Shown piece by piece: positions 1 to 5,298 of a DNA stretch of 6,589 nt. Both the position numbers and the translations under genes were made by a program. Location: the NCBI GenBank assembly GCA_934427095.1, contig CAKRYM010000091.1, positions 1 through 6,589 of the forward strand, written 5' to 3'. The notes beneath the pieces are model-generated. The model had not been told where the DNA came from. It saw nothing but the letters and a program-made list of their open reading frames with translations, and did no database searches. Position 1 is the first letter of the stretch. Each line of letters starts with the position of its first letter. This DNA is from an uncultured Bacillota bacterium. GTDB taxonomy: Bacteria > Bacillota > Dehalobacteriia > UBA4068.

Positions 1-50
1 GGATGATACCTCGCGTTGGATTGCTCAACCGGATACGAAAAATCAGCCAT
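1..50 (-). CDS. Possible 5' end of a divergent gene, unrecognised, cut by the left edge
   Basis: An ATG on the minus strand at 50-48 opens a frame of 16 codons that stays open to the window edge; it begins MADFSYPVEQSNARYH. Support comes from context: an AGGA (minus strand, 58-55) lies four bases before the ATG, and an extended -10 promoter on the same strand lies at 94-86. The visible residues match no family I recognise and 16 codons are too few to test codon use, so no function is offered. It would be transcribed away from yqfC, which would make 51-190 a divergent intergenic region. A plus-strand frame is also open from the left edge to a TAG at 104-106, but its peptide looks non-coding and lacks supporting signals. 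Confidence 0.35.
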   Translation of the reverse strand, partial: MADFSYPVEQSNARYH

Positions 51-55
51 TTTTT

Positions 56-69
56 CCTATGAGGATAGG
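56..69. repeat. Small inverted repeat over the leftward ribosome binding site
   Basis: CCTAT (56-60) and ATAGG (65-69) form a perfect 5-bp inverted repeat around a four-base loop. On the minus strand its 3' arm contains most of the AGGA before the possible ATG at 50, so in RNA the hairpin could partly mask that site. It is not followed by a T run on either strand, so it does not look like a terminator. Confidence 0.35.
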
Positions 70-80
70 CCTTTACATTC

Positions 81-109
81 TTGAAATTATATCATTATCC
101 GACTAGAAA
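81..109 (+). promoter_or_regulatory. Candidate vegetative (sigma-A) promoter upstream of yqfC
   Basis: TTGAAA (81-86, five of six matches to the -35 consensus) and TAGAAA (104-109, four of six to the -10) are separated by exactly 17 bases. Transcription would begin near 116, leaving a leader of about 75 bases before the yqfC ATG at 191. The -35 shares bases with the leftward -10, so the two candidates would compete. A vegetative promoter here would help explain expression of the housekeeping genes downstream, but the match is moderate. Confidence 0.3.
86..94 (-). promoter_or_regulatory. Candidate sigma-A promoter, extended -10, reading leftward
   Basis: Read on the minus strand this is TGATATAAT, a perfect -10 hexamer with the TGn extension. 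Upstream the best -35 is weak (TTGCAG, 18 bases away), which is common for extended -10 promoters. It points at the possible leftward gene starting at position 50 and would give a leader of roughly 30 bases. AT-rich intergenic DNA produces chance matches, so this is a candidate only. Confidence 0.45.
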
Positions 110-142
110 CTGCAAGGCTTTTTTAGGAAAGCACGGGGATTT

Positions 143-172
143 TTCATAACCAAAGGGATTTTGTCATATCCT
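143..172 (+). promoter_or_regulatory. Candidate sigma-E (mother-cell sporulation) promoter for yqfC-yqfD
   Basis: TTCATAAC (143-150) resembles the sigma-E -35 (consensus about KTCATATT). CATATCCT (165-172) resembles the -10 (about CATACAnT). The spacer is 14 bases, the usual length for this sigma factor. In Bacillus subtilis yqfC and yqfD are sporulation genes in the sigma-E programme, so the match fits the gene function. The expected start of transcription is near 178-180, just before the Shine-Dalgarno sequence, which gives a leader of only about 11-13 bases. A TTG at 161 lies inside this promoter, which argues against it as the translation start. Confidence 0.5.
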
Positions 173-176
173 TTTG
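151..176. repeat. Imperfect inverted repeat across the sigma-E promoter candidate
   Basis: CAAAGGGAT (151-159) and ATCCTTTTG (168-176) pair over nine positions with one G-T wobble and an eight-base centre. The repeat fills the spacer and the second half of the candidate -10 element. It could be an operator or a chance feature; it lies largely upstream of the predicted transcript start, so it would act on DNA rather than RNA. Confidence 0.3.
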
Positions 177-178
177 AT

Positions 179-185
179 GAGGTGA
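179..185 (+). promoter_or_regulatory. Ribosome binding site deciding the yqfC start
   Basis: GAGGTGA is a seven-base match to the anti-Shine-Dalgarno complement, five bases before the ATG at 191. No comparable site precedes the in-frame TTG at 161, so 191 is preferred. This gives a 95-residue protein beginning MAKK, as is usual in this family. Confidence 0.8.
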
Positions 186-190
186 AGGGA

Positions 191-478
191 ATGGCAAAAA
201 AAGGTTCTATCGCCCAGGCCGTGGGCGCCTTGGATTTGCCGGCGGAATTGGCAAAGGATACGGTCAAAATGATTCTCACAGGCAATGAAGATATTCTGGT
301 TTACAATCACGGCGGTATCTTGGTCTATGAGCCGGAGAGGATTGTGTTTCGTTATCAAAAGGGCTTAGCAGCGGTGAGCGGCAATGGCCTTTCCTTAACG
401 GAATTGACCGGGGACGGCTTGCGCATCGCCGGGGAGATACACGGGGTCTATTTGAAGGAGACCAAACATGAGCATTGA
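191..478 (+). CDS. yqfC: Sporulation protein YqfC (YabP/YqfC family)
   Basis: YqfC is a small conserved protein of endospore formers, related to the spore-coat-associated YabP family. It belongs to the mother-cell programme in Bacillus subtilis, but its biochemical role is not known. The 95 residues are close to the Bacillus protein (about 93). The family pattern is visible: a short charged N terminus (MAKK), the LDLPAEL segment at 14-20, then an alternating beta-rich region with N-x-D-I-x-V-x-NH-x-G-I-L-x-Y at about 31-46, and repeated G-x-x-L turns toward the end. There is no signal peptide or membrane segment, so it is probably cytoplasmic or membrane-associated through YqfD. The last 11 bases overlap the start of yqfD, implying translational coupling. 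An in-frame TTG at 161 would add ten residues, but it lacks a binding site and sits in the promoter. Identification rests on residue pattern plus the yqfD neighbour. Confidence 0.9.
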   Translation: MAKKGSIAQAVGALDLPAELAKDTVKMILTGNEDILVYNHGGILVYEPERIVFRYQKGLAAVSGNGLSLTELTGDGLRIAGEIHGVYLKETKHEH

Positions 479-1694
479 GGTGCAACGTTGGCTAAAAGGC
501 TATACGGAAGTGGAAATTCGGGGGGACGCAGGTCTTTTCTTGCGTTTAGCCTGTAAAAAGGGACTGCGTTTGCGCAAAGTGCGCCGAGAAGGGGAGTCTC
601 TTAAGGCTGAGGTGGAGCTGTCTCAGCGGCTGCTGCTGCGCGACGTGGTCCGGCAAGGGGGCTGTCAATTGCGTTTCCTGCGCCGACAGGGGTTGCCTTT
701 TTGGGCTGCTTTTTGCTGGCGCAGGCCAGCTTTGCCCTTAATGATCCTCGTTACCGCGTTATTGTTGACCTTTCTTTCGACCATGATTTTTTCCGTTTCT
801 GTTGTGGCGGAAAACGAAATCACGCCTGAGGACGAAGAGCGGATTTTGGCCATTGCCCAGGAGGCGGGGTTGAAACCGGGCAAAAGCCGGCTGTACTTAT
901 CTCTGGATGAGGTGAAAAAGGCTATTACTTCCCAATTTCCACAGTTATTCTTTGTGGAAATCAACCCCCAGGGCACGGCCGTGGAGATTAAGGTGGCAAA
1001 ACGTACAGATCCGCCGCCTTTGCCAAAGCCAGGGGACGTGGTCGCTTCTTGCGATGGGGTAATTCAGTCCGTACTGGTGAACCGGGGTACAGCCGCGGTC
1101 AAAGAAGGGGATGTGGTTAAAGAAGGCGATGTGCTGATTTATGGCTGGCTGGGGGAGGAGCCCGTGTCCGCAGACGGCATTGTGGTGGCCCAGGTGCAGG
1201 AAACGGGGCAAGGCGAATGGGCCTATCGCCAGCAGGAGCTGACCAGGAGCGGTGAAACGGTACGCAATGTGTTTTTGCGTATCAATGGGGGCGGCCTGTT
1301 GCATATTCTGGGGCCTGGACGGCCCGAATACCAGCTTTCCCAGGCGGAGACCCATGGGGATACGCTCCTTTTGTGGAGGAAAACAGGATTATGCGTAGAA
1401 ATTATATGGAATAGGATCAGCGAGCTAACCGCCACGCCTTTGCTCTATTCTGAGGCGGATGCCAAAACCAATGCCATCAAAGAAGCGGACCGGGACGCTA
1501 GAGCCGCCTTGTTTGCTCAACATGATTTGGGTACCACGGATTTGGTTGCCAGCGAAACCACCTTGCTTACCATTGGAGAAGATAGCGTACAGGCGGAGGT
1601 ATGCCTCTATGCCAATGCAGAAATCGGCGTGTTTTCCCCTAATTTACGGGAAGCGCCGCCGGAAGACTTGCCCATAGAAGAGGAAGAATGGTAA
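468..1694 (+). CDS. yqfD: Sporulation protein YqfD, membrane-anchored
   Basis: YqfD is a conserved sporulation membrane protein of unknown mechanism, usually about 400 residues (408 here). A basic N-terminal region (about 1-80) ends in a positively charged stretch before one hydrophobic helix at about 88-110, predicting N-in, C-out topology with most of the protein beyond the membrane. Just outside the membrane, residues 112-179 follow a beta-alpha-alpha-beta-beta order ending in an EIKVAKR strand, like a POTRA domain. Residues 189-228 (DGVI, then VKEGDVVKEGDVLI) resemble a lipoyl or hammerhead fold as in membrane-fusion proteins. The C terminus is acidic (DLPIEEEEW). The start ATG has a GAAGGAG site seven bases upstream (454-460) and overlaps the yqfC stop. 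The VKEGDV pair is an 18-base tandem repeat (1098-1133, 16 of 18 identical). The YqfD call is firm; the domain readings are inference. Confidence 0.93.
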   Translation: MSIEVQRWLKGYTEVEIRGDAGLFLRLACKKGLRLRKVRREGESLKAEVELSQRLLLRDVVRQGGCQLRFLRRQGLPFWAAFCWRRPALPLMILVTALLLTFLSTMIFSVSVVAENEITPEDEERILAIAQEAGLKPGKSRLYLSLDEVKKAITSQFPQLFFVEINPQGTAVEIKVAKRTDPPPLPKPGDVVASCDGVIQSVLVNRGTAAVKEGDVVKEGDVLIYGWLGEEPVSADGIVVAQVQETGQGEWAYRQQELTRSGETVRNVFLRINGGGLLHILGPGRPEYQLSQAETHGDTLLLWRKTGLCVEIIWNRISELTATPLLYSEADAKTNAIKEADRDARAALFAQHDLGTTDLVASETTLLTIGEDSVQAEVCLYANAEIGVFSPNLREAPPEDLPIEEEEW

Positions 1695-1749
1695 ACGGTT
1701 TGTGGCGAAGATAGCCGATCAAGAATGAAACTAAAGAAGGAAAGTAAAT
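1695..1749 (+). other. Gap between yqfD and phoH
   Basis: These 55 bases contain the phoH ribosome binding site (AAGAAGGAAAG, about 1734-1744) and nothing else I can defend. There is no hairpin with a T run, so no terminator, and no convincing sigma-A or sigma-E promoter. The gap marks the change from sporulation genes to housekeeping genes; expression of phoH must come from readthrough or from a promoter inside yqfD that I cannot confirm. Confidence 0.6.
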
Positions 1750-2706
1750 TTGGAAGAAAAAATTATTTTGGCCAACAATACCCTGGCAGCAGATCTTTGC
1801 GGTTATCAGGACCGTTTTCTCCGCATGATTGAGAAAAAGCTGCATCTTACCCTGTTGGCAAGAGGGAATGAAATCTTGCTCAGCGGCGGGGAAGAAAAGG
1901 TGAAACAGGGCGCTCAGGTGTTGCGACATTTACAAACCCTGGCCAGCGCCGGGGTAACTTTATCCCCCATGGCTGTGAATTACGCCCTCTCCGTTTGCGA
2001 TGAGGAGGAGCCGGGCTTACCGGCTTTGCTCACCAAAACGGTGTTCACCACCGCCAAGGGTCGCACCATCCAGGCCAAAAGTTTCGGTCAGTGGCAGTAT
2101 TTGAAGGCCATGGAACACGATGATTTGGTATTCGGCATCGGCCCTGCTGGTACAGGGAAAACCTTTCTGGCCGTGTTGCAAGCGGTTACCGCATTGAAAC
2201 AGCGGCGCATTAGCCGTATCGTTTTAGCCCGGCCTGCAGTGGAAGCCGGGGAAAAGCTGGGCTTCTTGCCCGGGGATTTGCAGGAAAAGGTCAGCCCTTA
2301 TCTGCGGCCGATTTATGACGCCTTAGACGAGGCTTTAGGGGTTGAACAAGCACGCAAGCTCATGGAACGAGGCACGGTGGAAGTGGTACCCCTGGCCTAT
2401 ATGCGCGGCCGCACCTTGGACGATGCCTTTATTATTTTGGACGAAGCCCAGAACACCACCAGCCCCCAGATGAAGATGTTCCTGACCCGTATTGGTCAAG
2501 GTAGCCGAGCTGTGGTCACTGGGGATATTACCCAGATCGACCTGCCGAACGGACAAGTTTCCGGCCTGGTAGAAGCAGAACAGCGTCTTCGCCAAGTGGA
2601 AGGACTGTCCTTCTGCTATCTGAGCAAGGTGGATGTGGTTCGCCATCCGCTGGTACAGCGCATTATTGAAGCTTATGAGGCCCAGGAGGCAAAGGACAAG
2701 CCATGA
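1750..2706 (+). CDS. phoH: PhoH family NTPase (PhoH-like / YbeZ type)
   Basis: This is a cytoplasmic P-loop ATPase of the PhoH/YbeZ family, related to the nucleotide-binding core of superfamily 1 helicases. In other bacteria YbeZ works with the YbeY nuclease, and PhoH-type proteins are linked to RNA metabolism and ribosome maturation. An N-terminal domain (about 1-100) is followed by a Q-type motif (GQWQY at 113-117), Walker A GPAGTGKT at 131-138, the family signature RPAVEAGEKLGFLPGDLQEK at 161-180, Walker B FIILDEAQN at 227-235, and a sensor TGDITQIDLP at 257-266. All catalytic motifs look intact and the 318 residues are normal for the family. Translation starts at TTG, with AAGGA at 1737-1741 eight bases upstream. 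The stop overlaps the yqfF start (ATGA). The substrate cannot be read from sequence. Confidence 0.96.
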   Translation: MEEKIILANNTLAADLCGYQDRFLRMIEKKLHLTLLARGNEILLSGGEEKVKQGAQVLRHLQTLASAGVTLSPMAVNYALSVCDEEEPGLPALLTKTVFTTAKGRTIQAKSFGQWQYLKAMEHDDLVFGIGPAGTGKTFLAVLQAVTALKQRRISRIVLARPAVEAGEKLGFLPGDLQEKVSPYLRPIYDALDEALGVEQARKLMERGTVEVVPLAYMRGRTLDDAFIILDEAQNTTSPQMKMFLTRIGQGSRAVVTGDITQIDLPNGQVSGLVEAEQRLRQVEGLSFCYLSKVDVVRHPLVQRIIEAYEAQEAKDKP

Positions 2707-4868
2707 CAAAACGAAATCCTCAGTCCAAACGACGGCAGACCCAGCATAAAATCAAACGGCTGTATTTGAGCAATGTGTTTTGGCTCTTGCTGTGCATCAT
2801 TCTTTCCGTGGTCATCCTTTCCGTAGATTTAGTGGAGGACCAGGTCTTTGTGGCGGAAAATGAAATCGCCGGGGAAGATGTTTATTACCGGGGAAATACC
2901 ACCACTTATACCAGTGAGATCCGCACGGAAGAAGCCCGCACCGAAGCGGCTGCGGCAGTCAATCCCGTTTATGTCATTGATGAAACGGTGCTCACCCTGT
3001 TACAGGACGAAATTCAGTCCTATTTTGACGCCATTGGTAAGGTGGCGGGGGCTTATGATTATTACGGCAGCGATGCTTTGACTGCTTTACGGGAAGAATT
3101 ACCCGGTAGCTATGCCGATAGCACCTTGCAAAGTATGCTTTATCTGAATGAAGCGGAACGCACCTTCCTTTGTGAAAGCTTCCTCACTATGGTGGAGCAG
3201 GCTTATGGGGACGGTGTCAGCGAAACCGAAATCGAAAGCGCTAGAAACCGTATTTTGGAAAGCATCAATAACTCCACCATTACCGGGGAAAAAGAGGTGT
3301 TTTTGAAAAACCTCTTGGCTGGTTTGGACTTGCCTTATAATGAGGCCTATGACGCCATTGCCACCGCAGCTGCGGTGGAGGAAGCACAGGCAGCCGTGCA
3401 ATCTGTACAGATCACCGTGCAAAGCGGGGAAAAAATCATCAGTCGCGGCTCTGTAGTCACTGCCTTACAGGTGGAAGCCCTGCAAATGCTGGGTCTCTTT
3501 AGCGATAATCCCGTTTACACCCCGTATATCGGCCTGTTGGTCTTGGTCGCTCTGGTGTTAACCCTGCTCTATTTGTATTTGCGCATTTATCAGCGGGAGT
3601 TGTTCCGCCGCCGTTCCGCCATGTTGGTGCTGTCTACGGTGATTCTTTTGGTGCTGCTCTTATGCAAATTGATTTCCCTTCTGACCATGGATGGGGATAG
3701 CTCCATGAATTTGCTGGCCGGGTATTTGTTGCCCGTGGCTACTGCCTCCATGTTGGTCACTGTGTTGTTAAACCGAGATACGGCTATTGTCACCACTGTG
3801 GTACTGGCGGTGTTTGTGGCTGTGATGATGGACGGGCAGATTAGCTGCGTGCTGGTGGCCTTAGGCAGTGGTATTGCCGGTGTTCTTTCTGCTTCTCGCT
3901 TGAGTCAGCGTAGCCAATTCGTGAACGCCAGTATTTATCTGATCCTGGTGAATGTGGCGGTGATCGGCGCCTGGGGCTTGCTCTGGGGGGATGGGAATCG
4001 TTTGATCCTTTTGGGTATGCTTTTCGGCGTGGTGAACGGCCTCCTTTCCGCGGTTTTAGCCATGGGTATTCTGCCCTTTTTGGAAAGCGGCTTCGGCATT
4101 ACCACGGTGATTCGCCTCTTGGAGCTTTCCAATTCCAATGATCCGTTGCTGAAACGGCTAATGATGGAAGCGCCAGGCACCTATAATCACAGCGTGTTGG
4201 TGGGCAATTTGGCGGAAGCGGCAGCAGATGCCATTGGCGCCAACGCTCTTTTGGTTCGGGTCGCTTCGTATTATCATGATGTGGGTAAGCTGAAACGGCC
4301 CCATTTCTTCATTGAAAACCAGCGGCCCGGGGAAAACCCCCATGATAAATTGCAGCCGGCCTTGTCTGCGATGATTATTACCTCCCATCCTACGGACGGG
4401 GTAAAAATGCTGAAAGAACGGCGTTTCCCCGTGGAGATTTTGGATTTGGTGGAACAGCATCACGGTACCGGCGTTTTGCATTTTTTCTATCATAAAGCCA
4501 AAGAAAATGCCTTGGACCCGGAAGATGTGCGCTTGGAAGATTTTTGCTATCAGGGGAAGAAGCCCCAGACCAAGGAAGCTGCTTTGCTGATGCTGGCTGA
4601 CTCCGTGCAAGCGGGGGTTCAGGCTTTGCATGGCGGGACCAAGGAGCAGATTGAAGAACGGGTACGTTCGGTCATTGAAAGCAAGATTCAGGAGGGGCAG
4701 TTGCAGGAAAGCCCCCTGACCTTTAAGGATATTGATATCATTAACCGCACCTTCCTGACGGTGCTTGCGGGCATGAATCATACCCGAATTAGCTATCCAG
4801 GCCAGGAAAAAGCGGAGCTGGGAGGATTGGAAGTTGAAGCTCTATCTGCGGATACGCAAAGAGAATAG
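2703..4868 (+). CDS. pgpH: Cyclic di-AMP phosphodiesterase, 7TM-HD family (YqfF/PgpH)
   Basis: Proteins of this family (PgpH in Listeria, YqfF in Bacillus) hydrolyse cyclic di-AMP to pApA and so affect potassium and osmolyte balance, wall stress responses and growth. The layout is typical: a basic cytoplasmic tail, a membrane helix at about 23-42, an extracytoplasmic domain to about 273, seven helices between about 274 and 460, and a cytoplasmic HD domain. Metal ligands are present: H496 (TYNHS), H525-D526 (YYHDVGK), H562 (SHPTDG), H586-H587 (EQHHGTG) and D633 (ADSVQ). The length, 721 residues, is close to YqfF (about 711). The ATG overlaps the phoH stop by four bases, with AAAGGA seven bases upstream and a stronger AGGAGG at 2684-2689. 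Its 3' end overlaps ybeY by 35 bases. The coding region contains a perfect 18-base palindrome at 3361-3378. Confidence 0.95.
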   Translation: MTKRNPQSKRRQTQHKIKRLYLSNVFWLLLCIILSVVILSVDLVEDQVFVAENEIAGEDVYYRGNTTTYTSEIRTEEARTEAAAAVNPVYVIDETVLTLLQDEIQSYFDAIGKVAGAYDYYGSDALTALREELPGSYADSTLQSMLYLNEAERTFLCESFLTMVEQAYGDGVSETEIESARNRILESINNSTITGEKEVFLKNLLAGLDLPYNEAYDAIATAAAVEEAQAAVQSVQITVQSGEKIISRGSVVTALQVEALQMLGLFSDNPVYTPYIGLLVLVALVLTLLYLYLRIYQRELFRRRSAMLVLSTVILLVLLLCKLISLLTMDGDSSMNLLAGYLLPVATASMLVTVLLNRDTAIVTTVVLAVFVAVMMDGQISCVLVALGSGIAGVLSASRLSQRSQFVNASIYLILVNVAVIGAWGLLWGDGNRLILLGMLFGVVNGLLSAVLAMGILPFLESGFGITTVIRLLELSNSNDPLLKRLMMEAPGTYNHSVLVGNLAEAAADAIGANALLVRVASYYHDVGKLKRPHFFIENQRPGENPHDKLQPALSAMIITSHPTDGVKMLKERRFPVEILDLVEQHHGTGVLHFFYHKAKENALDPEDVRLEDFCYQGKKPQTKEAALLMLADSVQAGVQALHGGTKEQIEERVRSVIESKIQEGQLQESPLTFKDIDIINRTFLTVLAGMNHTRISYPGQEKAELGGLEVEALSADTQRE
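3361..3378. repeat. Perfect 18-bp palindrome inside yqfF
   Basis: CCACCGCAG is followed directly by its exact reverse complement CTGCGGTGG, with no spacer. It encodes part of the Ala-rich ATAAAVEE stretch of the extracytoplasmic domain (about residues 220-227). Codon choice in a run of alanines may explain it. Confidence 0.9.
4821..4825 (+). promoter_or_regulatory. Ribosome binding site fixing the ybeY TTG start
   Basis: GGAGG lies inside the end of yqfF, eight bases before the TTG at 4834. No better-placed ATG or GTG exists nearby, and the resulting N terminus (MKLYLRIRK) has the beta-strand character expected for YbeY. This supports a 35-base overlap between the two genes. Confidence 0.75.
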
Positions 4869-5298
4869 ACGGGCCCAGGGGACAGACGCCCCTTTGCGCC
4901 GCTTGTTGAAAGAGGCTGCCCGCTTAACCCTGGCGGAAACTGGGGTGGAGCAGGATACGGAAATCAGCCTCCTGCTGACGGATGACAAAGGCATCCATGT
5001 GTTGAACCAACAATGGCGGGGCGTGGATAGGCCCACGGATGTGTTGAGCTTTCCCCAGGCAGAGGAAAGCGAAGGCCTGCTTTTGCTGGGGGATATTGTG
5101 GTAAATACCCAGCAATGCCAACGCCAAAGTGAAGCTTATGGCCATTCTTATGCCCGGGAATTCGTGTTCTTGTTCATCCATGGCCTGTTGCATTTGTTGG
5201 GCTATGATCATGAATTAGGCGAAACCGAAGAAAAAGAAATGTTCCAGCTGCAGGATATCCTGATCAGCCGGCTTTATCCTCAGGAGAAACAAGCATGA
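4834..5298 (+). CDS. ybeY: Endoribonuclease YbeY (rRNA maturation factor)
   Basis: YbeY is a metal-dependent single-strand endoribonuclease needed for 16S rRNA 3'-end maturation and late ribosome quality control. The metal-binding signature HGLLHLLGYDH is complete, with H116, H120 and H126 as the three zinc-ligand histidines. The conserved segment before it, WRGVDRPTDVLSFP (61-74), carries the arginine (R62) equivalent to the catalytically important one in other YbeY proteins, and LLGDIVV (84-90) follows. At 154 residues it is of normal length. It begins at TTG within the end of yqfF and its stop overlaps the era ATG (ATGA), so it is probably translated in coupling with both. Its position between phoH and era matches reported functional and physical links of YbeY with PhoH/YbeZ and Era. 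Cytoplasmic; no membrane or signal sequence. Confidence 0.96.
   Translation: MKLYLRIRKENRRAQGTDAPLRRLLKEAARLTLAETGVEQDTEISLLLTDDKGIHVLNQQWRGVDRPTDVLSFPQAEESEGLLLLGDIVVNTQQCQRQSEAYGHSYAREFVFLFIHGLLHLLGYDHELGETEEKEMFQLQDILISRLYPQEKQA

Noticed and set aside
2..106. Plus-strand frame open from the left edge to a TAG at 104-106
   Set aside because: The 34-codon peptide resembles no C terminus I know, and the region has AT-rich intergenic character with promoter-like signals running through it.
161..190. Upstream TTG start for yqfC giving a 105-residue protein
   Set aside because: No ribosome site precedes it, it lies inside the candidate sigma-E promoter, and the ATG at 191 has a strong GAGGTGA and the expected MAKK N terminus.
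945..1355. 136-codon minus-strand frame opposite yqfD
   Set aside because: It is antisense to a clear yqfD reading frame, with a His/Pro-rich unnatural translation and no supporting signals.
1546..1573. TTGCCA-16-TACCAT as an internal vegetative promoter for phoH
   Set aside because: The -10 match is only four of six and it lies in coding sequence; such matches are common by chance.
2599..2613. GAAGGAC-T-GTCCTTC inverted repeat near the end of phoH
   Set aside because: Only seven-base arms, entirely inside conserved coding sequence and with no T run; probably coincidence.
4329..4340. GGGG-AAAA-CCCC hairpin inside the HD domain of yqfF
   Set aside because: Short stem in coding sequence explained by Gly-Glu-Asn-Pro codons; no T run or associated signal.
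4158..4781. 207-codon open frame on the minus strand opposite the yqfF HD domain
   Set aside because: It lies antisense to a fully conserved catalytic domain, its translation looks like no protein family, and I see no ribosome site; it is a shadow frame.
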